A DNA stretch of 64,000 nt from Neorhizobium galegae bv. orientalis str. HAMBI 540. GTDB taxonomy: Bacteria; Pseudomonadota; Alphaproteobacteria; Rhizobiales; Rhizobiaceae. The stretch covers positions 310,001-374,000 of the forward strand of contig NZ_HG938353.1 of NCBI RefSeq assembly GCF_000731315.1, written 5' to 3'. The translations under genes were made by a program, and so were the position numbers. The stretch's first letter is position 1, and each line of letters begins with the position of its first letter. The notes below the pieces were generated by a model. That model made no database searches. It was not told the DNA's origin and saw nothing but the letters and a program-made list of their open reading frames with translations. Shown here one piece after another: positions 1 to 9,867 of the stretch.

Positions 1-897
1 CACGGTCTTCGGCGTGAACTGCGCGACATCGGACACGAAGGATATCCGGGCCGGAATTACATATTGAGGGGCGGCATCGAGAACGATCCGTGCCTCGCCG
101 CCGATCGGGGTGCGCCCGGCCTCCTCGGTCGGTAGGAAGAAGGTCATGTAGACATCGCCGACGTCGAGGATGTTGAGCACGCGGCCGCCGGCGGCGACCA
201 CTTCGCCGGGCTGGGCCACGAGATATTGTACTCGTCCGTCGCGTGGCGCCTTGAGCTCGGAATCACGCAGATCGGCATCGATCCGCGCGACAGTCGCCTG
301 CACGGCCTCGACCGAGGCCTCGGCATCCACGACCTGCGACCGCGCCGCACCGATCGCCGCATCGGTCGCCGCAAGGTTGGCTTTGGCCGCCGCGACGGTC
401 GCCACGCCTCCCTCGACCCTGGCGCGGTCGTCGTCCAGCAACTGTTCGGACACCGATCCGCTGCGGCTCATCTGCTCGCTGCGGGCAAGCCGCTTGCGGG
501 CCGATTGCAGCTGGACCTCGTTCTGGGAGACGGTTGCGGCCGCAGCTTCCTTTTCCGCCTGGCGCTGGACAACGAGGCTTTTCGCGGTTTCGATGGCGAT
601 CTTCGCCCTTGCAAGCTGGGCCTCCGCTTCCCGCTTCTGGGCGACGAGCTGCTCGATATCCATGCGGGCGACGATCGCGCCGGCTTTGACGAAGTTGCCT
701 TCCTTCACCAGAATATCGGAAAGGCGTCCCGCGGTTCTCGCCGCGACGTCGATCTCGACCGCCTCGATGCGGCCGTTTCCACTGGCAATTCCCTGCATGG
801 CTCGCTCAGCCCGAAGGTCCTGCTGATAACGCCAGCCGAAATAACCGGCGGCCCCTACGACTGCGACAATGATGGCGGCTTTTGCGATACGGTTCAA
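1..897 (-). CDS. HlyD-family periplasmic adaptor (membrane fusion) protein, C-terminus beyond window
   Basis: Read on the minus strand from a TTG start at 897, open to the first base of the window, so about 299 codons are visible and the C-terminus is missing. The protein starts NRIAKAAIIVAVVGAAGYF, one inner-membrane anchor. A lipoyl-like half (NGRIEAVEIDVAARTAGRLS), a long Ala/Gln/Glu-rich coiled-coil hairpin (about residues 75-205) and the second lipoyl half (KAPRDGRVQYLVAQPGEVV) follow, the usual order in HlyD/EmrA/YbhG adaptors. These bridge an inner-membrane ABC or MFS pump to an outer-membrane channel. GGAG lies 7 nt upstream of the TTG, which supports this start. The pump should be encoded beyond the left edge. 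No substrate can be inferred. Confidence 0.88.
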   Translation of the reverse strand, partial: MNRIAKAAIIVAVVGAAGYFGWRYQQDLRAERAMQGIASGNGRIEAVEIDVAARTAGRLSDILVKEGNFVKAGAIVARMDIEQLVAQKREAEAQLARAKIAIETAKSLVVQRQAEKEAAAATVSQNEVQLQSARKRLARSEQMSRSGSVSEQLLDDDRARVEGGVATVAAAKANLAATDAAIGAARSQVVDAEASVEAVQATVARIDADLRDSELKAPRDGRVQYLVAQPGEVVAAGGRVLNILDVGDVYMTFFLPTEEAGRTPIGGEARIVLDAAPQYVIPARISFVSDVAQFTPKTV

Positions 898-1036
898 AGG
901 GAGGCTCCATGAACGCTGATGTCAGGCAGTTCTCGTATCGGTCCATCACGGGCTTTGCGGTGATCTAAGTCAAGCCGTGGAGGGTTTCGCCGGCGCCCGG
1001 CACTTCGACATGCAAAGCCGGATCTGGGCTCCTGCT

Positions 1037-1513
1037 TTATGGCTGTCGTCGTGCCGCGAAATCGACGAGGATCGGCTGCTGGCCCTTCAATATCTTGCGC
1101 TCCGCCTCGTCGAGGCTGAACCAGCCGGCCCGGTCGACCTCCGGAAACTCCTTGATCAGCCCCGATTTCGGCGGCCATTCGATTCTGAACGTGTTGCTGA
1201 CGATCTTCTCGACGTCGATATCGGCCTCGATCGACCAGGCGAGCACCCGCTTGCCGCCCGGCTGGCGGTATTCGCCGAGCCATTCGAAATCGCCGTCAAT
1301 TCTCGCTCCAACCTCCTCGAAAACCTCCCGTTTCGCGGCCGCCAGTTCGTCTTCTCCTTCATCGACAAGGCCCTTGGGAATGGACCAAGCTCCTTCGTCC
1401 TTGCGTGTCCAGAACGGTCCGCCGGGATGAACCAGAAACACTTGCCGATCTCCGGCAGCGTGGCGGAATATCAAAAGACCTGCGCTGCGTTTCGGCATGG
1501 CGAGAGCTTTCAT
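1037..1513 (-). CDS. NUDIX hydrolase
   Basis: 158-residue protein with a complete Nudix box at residues 48-70 (G48, E54, REVFEEVGA at 62-70), the Mg-binding motif that hydrolyses nucleoside diphosphates linked to another moiety. Near its N-terminus it reads SAGLLIFR, followed by AWSIPKGLVDEGE, the layout of NTP/Ap4A-type Nudix enzymes (the YfcD/MutT-like group common in rhizobia). It probably acts in the cytosol on damaged or signalling nucleotides; the substrate is not visible. Two in-frame starts (1513 and 1498) are possible and neither has a strong ribosome site. It is a single gene between the HlyD gene and the divergent universal stress gene. Confidence 0.85.
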   Translation of the reverse strand: MKALAMPKRSAGLLIFRHAAGDRQVFLVHPGGPFWTRKDEGAWSIPKGLVDEGEDELAAAKREVFEEVGARIDGDFEWLGEYRQPGGKRVLAWSIEADIDVEKIVSNTFRIEWPPKSGLIKEFPEVDRAGWFSLDEAERKILKGQQPILVDFAARRQP

Positions 1514-1675
1514 CGTGGAGGCAGAAGCGGGGTTTATGATCCTAGCCGATCCTCAGATAGTGCGCAGCAATCTGAAATTCCGCTTTCGATTGACGAAGAT
1601 CATGGCTCGGGCCGGTGCCGGTTCTAGGCTTTCCTTCCATAGGCCAATCAAGGCGTTATGCAGAGGAGACAGACA

Positions 1676-2506
1676 ATGTCATTCAAGACAGTGCTCGCGA
1701 TGATCGGCAATACGGATCCGACTGCTGATCTCGCTCGTGCCATGGAGATCGCGATCGAACTCGAGGCGCATCTTTCCGTCGTGGTCATCGGCCTCGCGGT
1801 TCCGGCAACCATGGGCGACTTTCCGGCCGGCACGGTATGGCTCGACCAGCGGGACGAGGACTTGAGATTGCTCGACGGCATCCGGAAACAGGCGGCAGCC
1901 GCCTGCACGACGAATGGCCTGTCGTTCGACATCGACGTCACCTACGCGGAAGGTGTTTTCGTTGGTGAGGAAATTCATCGCCGCGCACTTTATGCCGATG
2001 TGCTGGTGATCGGAGACGGCGTGCGCAGCGATAGCGTTCTCACCCGGAAAATCGTCGACGGCGGCGTGTTCGAAGCGGGCCGACCCCTCCTTCTGGTGCC
2101 GAAGAACCTCAAGACGACCCTGAAGCCGCGGCGTATCCTGCTTGCCTGGAATTCCCGCGCCGAGGCGGCTCGGGCCGCACGCGAGGCGCTGGAGATGATG
2201 ACCTGGGCCGAAGAGGTGCATGTCGTACTGGTTGATCCGGACAGCTCCTATTGGGTCAGCGGCGGCGAACCCGGCGCCGACGTCGCTGCCTATCTCGCCC
2301 GACACGGGATAAATGTCGTCGTCGAACAACTGGCAAGCGGCGGCCGACCGGTGGAGGACGTGCTCGAACGGCACGCGCTCGAGATCAACGCCGACCTCAT
2401 CGTCATGGGCGCCTACGGACATTCCCGCCTGCGAGAGCGGGTGTTCGGCGGTGTGACCGCTTCGATCCTGGAGAAAAGTAAGCTCCCGGTGCTGATCGCC
2501 CGGTAA
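1676..2506 (+). CDS. Universal stress protein, tandem UspA domains
   Basis: 276 residues in two UspA-like halves. The first (residues 1-140) begins SFKTVLAMIGNT and ends GRPLLLVPKN. The second (about 146-276) begins PRRILLAWNSRAEAARA and ends KLPVLIAR, and carries the ATP-binding pattern G-x2-G-x9-G-[ST] in MGAYGHSRLRERVFGGVTAS. Tandem Usp proteins of this size are cytosolic stress factors in alphaproteobacteria. I chose the ATG at 1676 because GAGGAGA lies 7-8 nt upstream; an ATG at 1658 is in frame but lacks that spacing. A strong Rho-independent terminator follows directly, so the gene is monocistronic. Confidence 0.9.
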   Translation: MSFKTVLAMIGNTDPTADLARAMEIAIELEAHLSVVVIGLAVPATMGDFPAGTVWLDQRDEDLRLLDGIRKQAAAACTTNGLSFDIDVTYAEGVFVGEEIHRRALYADVLVIGDGVRSDSVLTRKIVDGGVFEAGRPLLLVPKNLKTTLKPRRILLAWNSRAEAARAAREALEMMTWAEEVHVVLVDPDSSYWVSGGEPGADVAAYLARHGINVVVEQLASGGRPVEDVLERHALEINADLIVMGAYGHSRLRERVFGGVTASILEKSKLPVLIAR

Positions 2507-2524
2507 AACCCGGACACGATTTGC

Positions 2525-2560
2525 CCTGCCTCCCACCCGTTGGTAGGGGGCAGGTTTTTT
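2525..2560 (+). terminator. Rho-independent terminator after the usp gene
   Basis: Hairpin with 13-nt arms (2525-2537 and 2542-2554, one G-U pair and one mismatch), loop CGTT, followed by TTTTTT at 2555-2560. It sits 19 nt after the usp stop codon. Confidence 0.85.
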
Positions 2561-2676
2561 ATGTCTGCATCTTGCGGCAAACGGGAAAGCGGAGAAGCCC
2601 TGAGCGCGCCGACCGATACCAATCGCCACCGGCGCCAGAACGCCAGAAAAGCTATGGGAATTTTTAAAGAGAGAAT

Positions 2677-2750
2677 TGGCTGGGGAACCTGGATTCGAAC
2701 CAAGATTAACGGAGTCAGAGTCCGTCGTTCTACCGTTGAACTATTCCCCA
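2677..2750 (-). tRNA. tRNA-Gln (anticodon CTG)
   Basis: 74-nt cloverleaf on the minus strand, from TGGGGAAT to ATTCCCCA-type acceptor pairing with an encoded CCA (TGG on the plus strand at 2677-2679). The anticodon stem ACGGA/TCCGT encloses the loop CTCTGAC, giving anticodon CTG (codon CAG). The T-arm GGTTCGAATCC is canonical. Confidence 0.95.
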
Positions 2751-3013
2751 GCAGGGCGCGCCGGTGAATGCCCGGGCCGGTGTGCGGCGCTTATAAACAA
2801 AAGCGGGCAGATTGCAAATACCGATTTCGAAAAAAATCGATGCCGTGGAAGCTTTCTCGCCGCCGCTGCGGAAAAGCTGGAAAGCCGCCCGATGACACGT
2901 CCATGACGTGAGCGGCAAAAAGCCGTTGGCGAAAACGCCGCTGCCTGTTATCTTCGCGCCAACGAAACAATCAGACGCCAGCGGCATACCTTCAAGAGGC
3001 TTTGCGCGGCGAG

Positions 3014-4621
3014 ATGGACATAAAAGTGATGGACCCCGATAGCGGCGCAAAGCCGCCGGAAGGCGGGGCGTCGGCGGTACCGCGCGGAGAGGGTAAATCC
3101 TCGAGGCGTCGGAAGGCGAAGCGGAACGGCAAACGTCGTGACGCGGCGCCTGCAAGCCATTCGGATGCGGTCGATACGACTGCACCTGCCGGACGTCCCC
3201 ATAACCAGGAACCCAACCCACAGGCGCGTAAGCGCAAGCGGCGGCGCGCGAAATCCGGCGGCGCTCAGCAGCCGGCACAGGGCGCGGGTGCGGCGCCCGT
3301 GACAGAGCAGGGTCAGGTTCGTGCCGAGGGCGGACAACAGCTGCATTCGGCAAAATCGCCGCCGCGCAATCGGCGCAAGAAGAACAGAGGCGGCCGTGGT
3401 CTTCAGGGCCGGCCGCTGATGCCCGCCAAGGCGGTGCCGGGTGTGGCCAAGACCCCTGCGCCCGCCGGTTCGGGTCAGGGTTCATCCAAGGATGTCCGCG
3501 GCAGGGCCGGAAATGAAAGCCAAGGCACGGATCCCCGCGGCGAAAAATTCTCCTATGTCAACGATCTCTATGCGGCGCTCGACCTCGGCACCAACAATTG
3601 TCGCCTGCTGATCGCCCAGCCGACAAGGCCGGGCCAGTTCCGCGTCGTCGATGCGTTTTCGCGGATCGTTCGCCTGGGCGAGGGGCTCGGCACCAGCCGC
3701 CGGCTGTCGCAGGATGCCATGGACCGCGCTGTCGAAGCGTTGCGCATCTGCGCCACGAAGCTTGCCAACCGGCCGATCCGCCGCATGCGGCTGATCGCCA
3801 CCGAAGCCTGCCGGGCCGCCGAAAACGGCGAGGAGTTTCTGGCGCGGGTGATCTCGGAAACCGGGCTAGAACTCGAAATCATCGATCGGGAGACCGAGGC
3901 ACGGCTTGCGGTCTCGGGCTGCTCGTCCCTGGTCGGCCGCGAAGCGCGCTCCGTCGTTCTCTTCGATATCGGCGGTGGTTCGTCGGAAATCGCCGTCATC
4001 CGCATCGATGACAGCCGTTCGAGCCGGCTTGCCAATCATATCACCCACTGGACCTCGCTTCCGGTCGGCGTCGTGACGCTGTCGGAACGGCATGGCGGGC
4101 GCGACGTGACGCCGGAAGTTTTTGACGCCATGGTGACGGAAGTCGAAGGCATGCTGGCCGGGTTCGATTGCCCGCCGCTTGCCGCCTTCCGTCGTCAGGG
4201 CGCCGAGGATTTCCATCTGATCGGCACGTCGGGCACGGTGACCACGCTTGCCGGCGTGCATCTCGACCTGCCGCGCTACGACCGCCGCAAGGTCGATGGC
4301 CTGTGGCTGTCGGATGCTGAAGTCTCCGCCATGCAGGCAAAACTGCTTTCGTGGGATTTCGCCGGTCGCGCCGCCAACCCCTGTATCGGTCCTGACCGGG
4401 CCGATCTGGTGCTGGCCGGCTGCGCCATTCTGGAAGCGATCCGCCGCCGCTGGCCGAGCCAGCGCATGCGCGTTGCAGACCGGGGCCTGCGCGAGGGCCT
4501 GTTGACGGACATGATGGCCGATGACGGCGTGTGGCGCCGGGTGCGGCCGCGCCGCCCAGGGGGTAATCAGGCGGGCAATTCAGGTGCCGGCGGACAGGAT
4601 GAGGCTGGAGCAAGGCGATGA
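3014..4621 (+). CDS. ppx: Exopolyphosphatase / pppGpp phosphatase (Ppx/GppA) with long basic N-terminal extension
   Basis: 535 residues. The C-terminal 350 or so form a Ppx/GppA ASKHA-fold phosphatase: [16 protein letters not shown] (phosphate 1 loop), catalytic-region [29 protein letters not shown] (phosphate 2), and [14 protein letters not shown]. The family cleaves terminal phosphates from polyphosphate or pppGpp in the cytosol. The first 170 residues are unusual: low-complexity, very Lys/Arg-rich ([15 protein letters not shown] and similar blocks), probably disordered and suited to binding RNA or polyphosphate. ATG at 3014 is preferred; an in-frame TTG at 3002 and ATG at 3029 are alternatives. 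The stop overlaps the rlmE start (ATGA), so the two are translationally coupled. Confidence 0.88.
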   Translation: MDIKVMDPDSGAKPPEGGASAVPRGEGKSSRRRKAKRNGKRRDAAPASHSDAVDTTAPAGRPHNQEPNPQARKRKRRRAKSGGAQQPAQGAGAAPVTEQGQVRAEGGQQLHSAKSPPRNRRKKNRGGRGLQGRPLMPAKAVPGVAKTPAPAGSGQGSSKDVRGRAGNESQGTDPRGEKFSYVNDLYAALDLGTNNCRLLIAQPTRPGQFRVVDAFSRIVRLGEGLGTSRRLSQDAMDRAVEALRICATKLANRPIRRMRLIATEACRAAENGEEFLARVISETGLELEIIDRETEARLAVSGCSSLVGREARSVVLFDIGGGSSEIAVIRIDDSRSSRLANHITHWTSLPVGVVTLSERHGGRDVTPEVFDAMVTEVEGMLAGFDCPPLAAFRRQGAEDFHLIGTSGTVTTLAGVHLDLPRYDRRKVDGLWLSDAEVSAMQAKLLSWDFAGRAANPCIGPDRADLVLAGCAILEAIRRRWPSQRMRVADRGLREGLLTDMMADDGVWRRVRPRRPGGNQAGNSGAGGQDEAGARR

Positions 4622-5427
4622 CGAAACCACCCTCCAAATCCCCGGGCAGCGGCAATCGCACCGGCCGCAAGCTCGGCCAGAAGGTCAAGAAGGGCAAGCT
4701 CAAGGCGTCGTCGCGGCGCTGGCTTGAGCGTCATATCAACGACCCCTACGTCCAGCGGGCCAAGCTTGAAGGATATCGCGCCCGCGCGGCCTTCAAGCTT
4801 CTGGAGATCGACGAGAAGCACCAGATCCTCAAAGGCGCCCGCCGGATCATCGATCTGGGCGCTGCGCCGGGAAGCTGGTCGCAGATCGCCGCTAAGGTCA
4901 CCGATTCGAGCGACGATGACATCCGCGTCGCGGCGATCGATTTCCTGGAAATGGCGCCGCTTGCCGGGGTCAAGATCCTGCAGCTCGACTTCCTCGACGC
5001 GGAGGCGCCGCGCCTGCTGCTCGAAGCGATCGGCGGCACGCCGGATCTGGTGATTTCCGACATGGCGGCTCCGACCACCGGCCACCAGAAGACCGATCAC
5101 CTGCGCACCATGCATCTGTGCGAAGTGGCGGCGTATTTCGCGGTCGAAGTGCTGGGCGAGGGCGGCCATTTCCTGGCCAAGACCTTCCAGGGCGGCACGG
5201 AACGCGACCTGCTCAACATGCTGAAGCAGAATTTCAAACAGGTCGTCCACGTAAAGCCGGGCGCATCGCGCCAGGAATCGGTCGAGATGTTCCTGCTCGC
5301 CAAGCATTTCAAGGGCCGCAAGGCCGGCGAGACTGTCTCGGAGTCCGAGATGGAGGAGACCGGGATGGAGGATGCGGACATCGAATACGCCGAGGCCGAA
5401 GACGCCGACCTGGACGATCGGGCCTGA
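4618..5427 (+). CDS. rlmE: 23S rRNA (uridine-2'-O-)-methyltransferase RlmE (FtsJ)
   Basis: 269 residues; methylates the 2'-O of U2552 in 23S rRNA late in large-subunit assembly. SAM site [15 protein letters not shown] (about 77-91), the K-D-K-E catalytic set visible as K60 in RAAFKLLEI, the Asp of [11 protein letters not shown], the Lys of FLAKTFQGG and the Glu of [12 protein letters not shown]. The N-terminus (about 30 residues) is basic, and the last 40 residues form an acidic tail rich in Glu/Asp that is longer than in E. coli RlmE. It overlaps ppx by 4 bp. Its stop codon directly abuts the stop of the convergent MFS gene. Confidence 0.95.
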   Translation: MTKPPSKSPGSGNRTGRKLGQKVKKGKLKASSRRWLERHINDPYVQRAKLEGYRARAAFKLLEIDEKHQILKGARRIIDLGAAPGSWSQIAAKVTDSSDDDIRVAAIDFLEMAPLAGVKILQLDFLDAEAPRLLLEAIGGTPDLVISDMAAPTTGHQKTDHLRTMHLCEVAAYFAVEVLGEGGHFLAKTFQGGTERDLLNMLKQNFKQVVHVKPGASRQESVEMFLLAKHFKGRKAGETVSESEMEETGMEDADIEYAEAEDADLDDRA

Positions 5428-6831
5428 TTATTCGCCGGCTTCCGGCTGGATCCTGCCGGCCCGGTGGCCGGAGACGGCGGAGCCCGTCGCCGGGTCCAGC
5501 CTCAGCAGGGGCAGGACGGCGAGCAGCGAAAGAGCCGCCACCAGGAAGAATGCCAGGTGGAAATCCGAGAGCTGCAGATGCGTGCCGGTGACTGCCGCCG
5601 ACGCTTCGAGGATGAAAGCCGCAAAGGCGACGCCGAGCGCCATGCTGATCTGCTGCAGGACGGAGGCGATCGAGGTCGCCTGGCTCGCCTGCTCGTCTCT
5701 GATCTCTGAATAGCTGAGCGCATTCGAGCCGGTGAAGAAGAAGGAACGGCAGACGCCCGACATCAGCAGGAAAGCGATGATCAGCGCGTGCGACGTCTCC
5801 GGTGTGAAAAAGCCGTTTACCGCCGTGGTCGCCGCCCCGAGTAGGCCAGAAACGATCAGCGTCACTTTGAAGCCGGTCATTGCAAAGACGCGGCGGGCTG
5901 CGAACTTCACGATCAGCGCGCCGAGCGCGCCCGCAAACGTGATAAGGCCTGACTGGAACGGGTTGAGGCCGAAACCGAGCTGCAGCATCAGCGGCATCAG
6001 GAATGGAATGGCGCCGGTCGAGATGCGGAATAGCGTGCCGCTGCTGCTGGCGGCCCGGAATGCGTCGTCCTTGAAGAGCCTGAGGTTGAGGATCGGGGCG
6101 GGGTGGCTGCGCGCATGGACGACATAGGCGACGCCCGCCGCGAGCCCGAGCGCCGTCGCAATGATGCCGATGGCCGGCGGCAATGCCGGAAGGCCCATGA
6201 CCGAAAGCCCGAAGACCGTGCCGGCGGCGGTAACCGAGGTGAGGAAAAATCCTCGCCAGTCGATCGAAGGTGGATTGGTTGCCTCTATTTCCGGCAGGAA
6301 GATCGTCGAGAGATAGATGCCGAGCACACCGACCGGCACGTTGATCAGGAAGATCCAGTGCCAGGTGAAATAGGTGGTGATGAAACCGCCGATCGGCGGG
6401 CCGGTGAGGGGCCCGACCAGTGCGGGAATGGTAAGCAGCGCCATGGCCGAGACGAGTTCGCTGCGCTTCGTGGTGCGCAAGAGAACCAGGCGCGCAACCG
6501 GCGTCATCATCGCCCCGCCCATGCCCTGCAGGAAGCGCGACAGCACGAACTGGAAGAGATCGGACGAGAACGCGCAGCAAATCGAGCCGACGACAAAAAC
6601 CATGATCGCGACACGGAAGATCCGCTTGGCGCCGAAGCGGTCCGCCATCCAGCCGCTGATCGGGATGAACATGGCGAGCGCCACCATATAGGAGGTCAGT
6701 GCCAGTTTCAGCGTGATCGGGCCGACATTCAGGTCGGCGGCAATCGCCGGAAGTGCGGTTGCAATGACGGTGGAGTCCATCTGCTCCATGAAAAGGGCGA
6801 CGGCGAGAATGAGGGGAACGATGCGGTTCAT
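5428..6831 (-). CDS. MFS drug-efflux transporter, DHA2 (EmrB/QacA)-like
   Basis: 467 residues, nearly all hydrophobic helices. TM1 carries the DHA motif MEQMDSTVIATALPAIA, loop 2-3 carries motif A (GWMADRFGAKRIF, about residues 60-72), and TM5 carries the antiporter motif C (PALVGPLTGPPIGGFI). These mark a proton-coupled multidrug exporter of the inner membrane. The substrate cannot be predicted. It is monocistronic and convergent with rlmE at zero spacing, so no separate terminator fits between them. Confidence 0.9.
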   Translation of the reverse strand: MNRIVPLILAVALFMEQMDSTVIATALPAIAADLNVGPITLKLALTSYMVALAMFIPISGWMADRFGAKRIFRVAIMVFVVGSICCAFSSDLFQFVLSRFLQGMGGAMMTPVARLVLLRTTKRSELVSAMALLTIPALVGPLTGPPIGGFITTYFTWHWIFLINVPVGVLGIYLSTIFLPEIEATNPPSIDWRGFFLTSVTAAGTVFGLSVMGLPALPPAIGIIATALGLAAGVAYVVHARSHPAPILNLRLFKDDAFRAASSSGTLFRISTGAIPFLMPLMLQLGFGLNPFQSGLITFAGALGALIVKFAARRVFAMTGFKVTLIVSGLLGAATTAVNGFFTPETSHALIIAFLLMSGVCRSFFFTGSNALSYSEIRDEQASQATSIASVLQQISMALGVAFAAFILEASAAVTGTHLQLSDFHLAFFLVAALSLLAVLPLLRLDPATGSAVSGHRAGRIQPEAGE

Positions 6832-7025
6832 GAGGGGGCCTGCGACGGGCGGGGATTAAGGCAGTCCATAGACCTGTTGATCCGGTCTGCCAATTGGAGA
6901 ATCTCACCATTTCACGTTTTGGGTCACGTCTGCGTGAGATCGGATTTTCTCATCCTGAGCCGCGGTTATGTTCCCTGCGTATCGGACCCAAGGGTCTGGC
7001 GGCAATTCCAGGAGGCAGTTAAATC

Positions 7026-8015
7026 ATGGCGAATTCAGGTATCGGACGGCGCACCCTCATCGGCACGGCCGGTCTGGGCATCCTCGCCGCTCCGGCAATC
7101 ATCAATGCTGAGGCTTTTGCCCAGGAGAAGAAGCAGTTGGCAATCGATCGCGTCATCCCGCCGGACATTCATAAATTCAAGCTCGGCGGTTTTCAGGTTC
7201 TGGTGGTGAAGGACGGCGCTCGTCCTTCCGGCGCTCCCGGTGAAACCTTCGGCCTCAATCAGCCACCCGAAACGCTTGCAACGCTGCTAAGCCAGAATTT
7301 TCTGCCCACGGACCAGTTCGTCAACAGCTTCTCCCCGACGCTCATTGATACCGGCAGTGATGTCATCCTGTTCGACACCGGTCTCGGCAAGGCGGCTCAT
7401 GCCCAAGGGGCCGGACGCCTGGTCGAGGGGCTCGCGGCCGCCGGCTACATGCCGGAGGATATCTCGATCGTCGTCATCACCCACATGCATGGCGACCATA
7501 TCGGCGGCATCATGGAAGACGGCAAGCCGGCCTTCCCGAAGGCTCGTTACGTCACAGGGCAGGTGGAATACGACTTCTGGACCGATAGCGCCCGCGCCGG
7601 CACGCCGGCAGAGGGCAATCAAAAGAGCGTGCTCGCCAATGTAAAGCCGCTTGCCGAAAGGATGACCTTCCTGAAAGACGGCGGAGAGGTGACGTCCGGC
7701 ATTACCGCGATGCTCGCGCCGGGCCATACGCCGGGCATGCTGATTTTCAATATCGAGTCGCAGGGCAAGCGTCTGGTTTTGACCGCCGATACGGCCAACC
7801 ACTACGTCCTGTCGCTGCAGCGGCCCGAATGGGAAGTGCGTTTCGACATGGACAAGGCGCAGGGAGCGGCCACCCGCAAGAAAGTCTTCGACATGATCGC
7901 CACGGAAAAGGTCGCCTTCCTCGGTTATCACATGCCGTTCCCGGCGGTCGGTTTCGTCGAAAAGCAGGGTCCCGGCTACCGTTTCGTGCCGAAGAGTTAC
8001 CAGTTCGACATCTGA
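7026..8015 (+). CDS. Exported metallo-beta-lactamase-fold hydrolase
   Basis: 329 residues. The N-terminus has a twin-arginine style signal (GRRTLIGTAGLGILAAPAII, then AEAFAQ), so export by Tat is likely. The MBL metal motif THMHGDHIGG (about 155-164) and the downstream His of LAPGHTPGM and Asp of LTADTANHY complete a two-metal site. Related proteins include quorum-quenching lactonases and MBL-fold oxidised-compound hydrolases; the substrate cannot be read from sequence. The GGAGG ribosome site (7011-7015) is well placed for ATG 7026. A terminator follows at 8036-8064. Confidence 0.87.
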   Translation: MANSGIGRRTLIGTAGLGILAAPAIINAEAFAQEKKQLAIDRVIPPDIHKFKLGGFQVLVVKDGARPSGAPGETFGLNQPPETLATLLSQNFLPTDQFVNSFSPTLIDTGSDVILFDTGLGKAAHAQGAGRLVEGLAAAGYMPEDISIVVITHMHGDHIGGIMEDGKPAFPKARYVTGQVEYDFWTDSARAGTPAEGNQKSVLANVKPLAERMTFLKDGGEVTSGITAMLAPGHTPGMLIFNIESQGKRLVLTADTANHYVLSLQRPEWEVRFDMDKAQGAATRKKVFDMIATEKVAFLGYHMPFPAVGFVEKQGPGYRFVPKSYQFDI

Positions 8016-8035
8016 TTGTGCGGGAAAGCGATCAA

Positions 8036-8064
8036 AACCCGGGAGAAACACCTCTCGGGTTTTT
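8036..8064 (+). terminator. Rho-independent terminator after the MBL-fold gene
   Basis: ACCCGGGAG pairs with CTCTCGGGT (one mismatch) and is followed by a T-run at 8060-8064, about 20 nt after the stop. Confidence 0.8.
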
Positions 8065-8194
8065 GCTATTCCCTTCTTGTCATGAACGTGTTACCAGCCC
8101 TCGCCAACTTCCAAGCAATTGTTGCCGGAGCGTCGGGACGTATAGAGTCGTTCCTGAGCGCATCCCGCATTTTCTAGATCGAAGGAATTTGGCT

Positions 8195-9697
8195 ATGGCA
8201 CGCATCATTGAAACGGCAACCGGCGCAGATGCGCTTACCTTCGACGACGTGCTCCTGCAGCCCGGCCATTCCGAAGTCATGCCGGGCCAGACCAATATCG
8301 CCACCACCATCGCCCAGGATATCGAGCTCAACCTGCCGATCATCTCCTCGGCTATGGATACGGTGACGGAAAGCCGGCTCGCTATCGCCATGGCGCAGGC
8401 CGGCGGCATCGGCGTCATCCACCGCAACCTGACCCCGATCGAACAGGCCGAACAGGTCCGACAGGTCAAGAAATTCGAAAGCGGCATGGTCGTCAATCCT
8501 GTGACGATCGGTCCGGATGCGACGCTCGCCGACGCGCTGTCGCTGATGAAGTCCTACAGCATTTCCGGCATTCCGGTGGTCGAAAACGGCGGCGGCCACG
8601 TTCCGGGCCGGCTTGTCGGCATTCTCACCAACCGCGACGTACGGTTCGCTTCCGATCCGGCTCAGAAGATCTACGAACTGATGACCCGCGAGAACCTCAT
8701 CACGGTCAAGGAAAGCAGCGTCGACCAGACCGAGGCCAAGCGCCTGCTGCACAAGCACCGCATCGAGAAGCTGCTGGTGGTGGATGGCGAAGGCCGTTGC
8801 GTCGGTCTCATCACCGTCAAGGATATCGAAAAAACCCAGCTCAATCCGAACGCCTCGAAGGATGCGCAAGGGCGCCTTCGTGCCGCAGCCGCGATCAGCG
8901 TCGGCGACGACGGTTTCGAGCGCGCCGAACGTCTCATCGAGGCTGGCATCGATCTGCTCGTCGTCGATACGGCCCACGGCCATTCGCAGCGGGTGCTTGA
9001 CGCAGTCACTCGCGTCAAGCGCATCTCCAATCATGTGCGCGTCATGGCCGGCAATGTCGCCACCTCCGACGGCACCAAGGCACTGATCGATGCCGGCGCG
9101 GATGCGGTCAAGGTAGGCATCGGCCCGGGCTCGATCTGCACCACCCGTATCGTCGCCGGCGTCGGCGTTCCGCAGCTCGCGGCGATCATGTCGGCCGTCG
9201 AAGCGGCGCGGGCACAGAACATCCCGGTTATCGCCGATGGCGGCATCAAGTTCTCTGGCGACCTCGCCAAGGCGATCGCTGCCGGTGCATCCGCTGTGAT
9301 GATCGGTTCGCTGCTCGCCGGCACCGACGAAAGCCCGGGCGAAGTCTATCTCTACCAGGGCCGCTCGTTCAAAGCCTATCGCGGCATGGGCTCGGTGGGC
9401 GCCATGGCCCGCGGTTCCGCCGACCGTTACTTCCAGGCGGAAGTGCGCGACACGCTGAAACTCGTTCCCGAAGGCATCGAAGGCCAGGTCCCCTACAAGG
9501 GCCCGGTCTCGGGCGTACTGCACCAGCTCGGCGGTGGCCTGAAGGCGGCCATGGGTTATGTCGGCGGCGCCAATCTCAAGGAATTCCAGGAGCGCGCCAC
9601 CTTCGTGCGCATCTCCGGCGCGGGCCTGCGCGAAAGCCATGCGCATGACGTGACGATCACCCGCGAGAGCCCCAACTATCCGGGCTCCGGCGCCTGA
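8195..9697 (+). CDS. guaB: Inosine-5'-monophosphate dehydrogenase
   Basis: 500 residues, normal length. Oxidises IMP to XMP with NAD+, the committed step to GMP. Residues 1-95 and 216-500 form the barrel; about 98-215 hold two CBS regulatory domains (start [18 protein letters not shown]). The catalytic loop [18 protein letters not shown] places Cys315. The flap-type segment [16 protein letters not shown] and the [14 protein letters not shown] phosphate site are present. A longer open frame runs back to 7829, but the conserved N-terminus [19 protein letters not shown] and GAAGGA 8 nt upstream fix the ATG at 8195. Confidence 0.97.
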   Translation: MARIIETATGADALTFDDVLLQPGHSEVMPGQTNIATTIAQDIELNLPIISSAMDTVTESRLAIAMAQAGGIGVIHRNLTPIEQAEQVRQVKKFESGMVVNPVTIGPDATLADALSLMKSYSISGIPVVENGGGHVPGRLVGILTNRDVRFASDPAQKIYELMTRENLITVKESSVDQTEAKRLLHKHRIEKLLVVDGEGRCVGLITVKDIEKTQLNPNASKDAQGRLRAAAAISVGDDGFERAERLIEAGIDLLVVDTAHGHSQRVLDAVTRVKRISNHVRVMAGNVATSDGTKALIDAGADAVKVGIGPGSICTTRIVAGVGVPQLAAIMSAVEAARAQNIPVIADGGIKFSGDLAKAIAAGASAVMIGSLLAGTDESPGEVYLYQGRSFKAYRGMGSVGAMARGSADRYFQAEVRDTLKLVPEGIEGQVPYKGPVSGVLHQLGGGLKAAMGYVGGANLKEFQERATFVRISGAGLRESHAHDVTITRESPNYPGSGA

Positions 9698-9706
9698 CAT
9701 CCGTCG

Positions 9707-9732
9707 GGGGAAGAGGTTACCGCCTCCTCCCC
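9707..9732 (+). terminator. Hairpin after guaB, possible terminator
   Basis: GGGGAAGAGG (9707-9716) pairs with CCTCCTCCCC (9723-9732), nine of ten pairs. There is no T-run downstream (AAAATTC follows), so termination is uncertain; it may only stabilise the guaB 3' end. Confidence 0.4.
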
Positions 9733-9867
9733 AAAATTCAAAAAAGTTGGGCGGATGCCGGTCGCGATGTCCTGTCGCGATGGCCCGGCTGCTTATTTCT
9801 TTCGTGATTCCCTGCTAGATAACGAACGTTGGTGATTATGCCGACGGGAGAATTTTCGGGGGTAAAC

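Noticed and set aside
8195..9697. Long reverse-strand frame over guaB (8174-9700)
   Set aside because: It is the mirror of GC-rich codon bias; guaB motifs on the plus strand are complete and the reverse frame has no family features.
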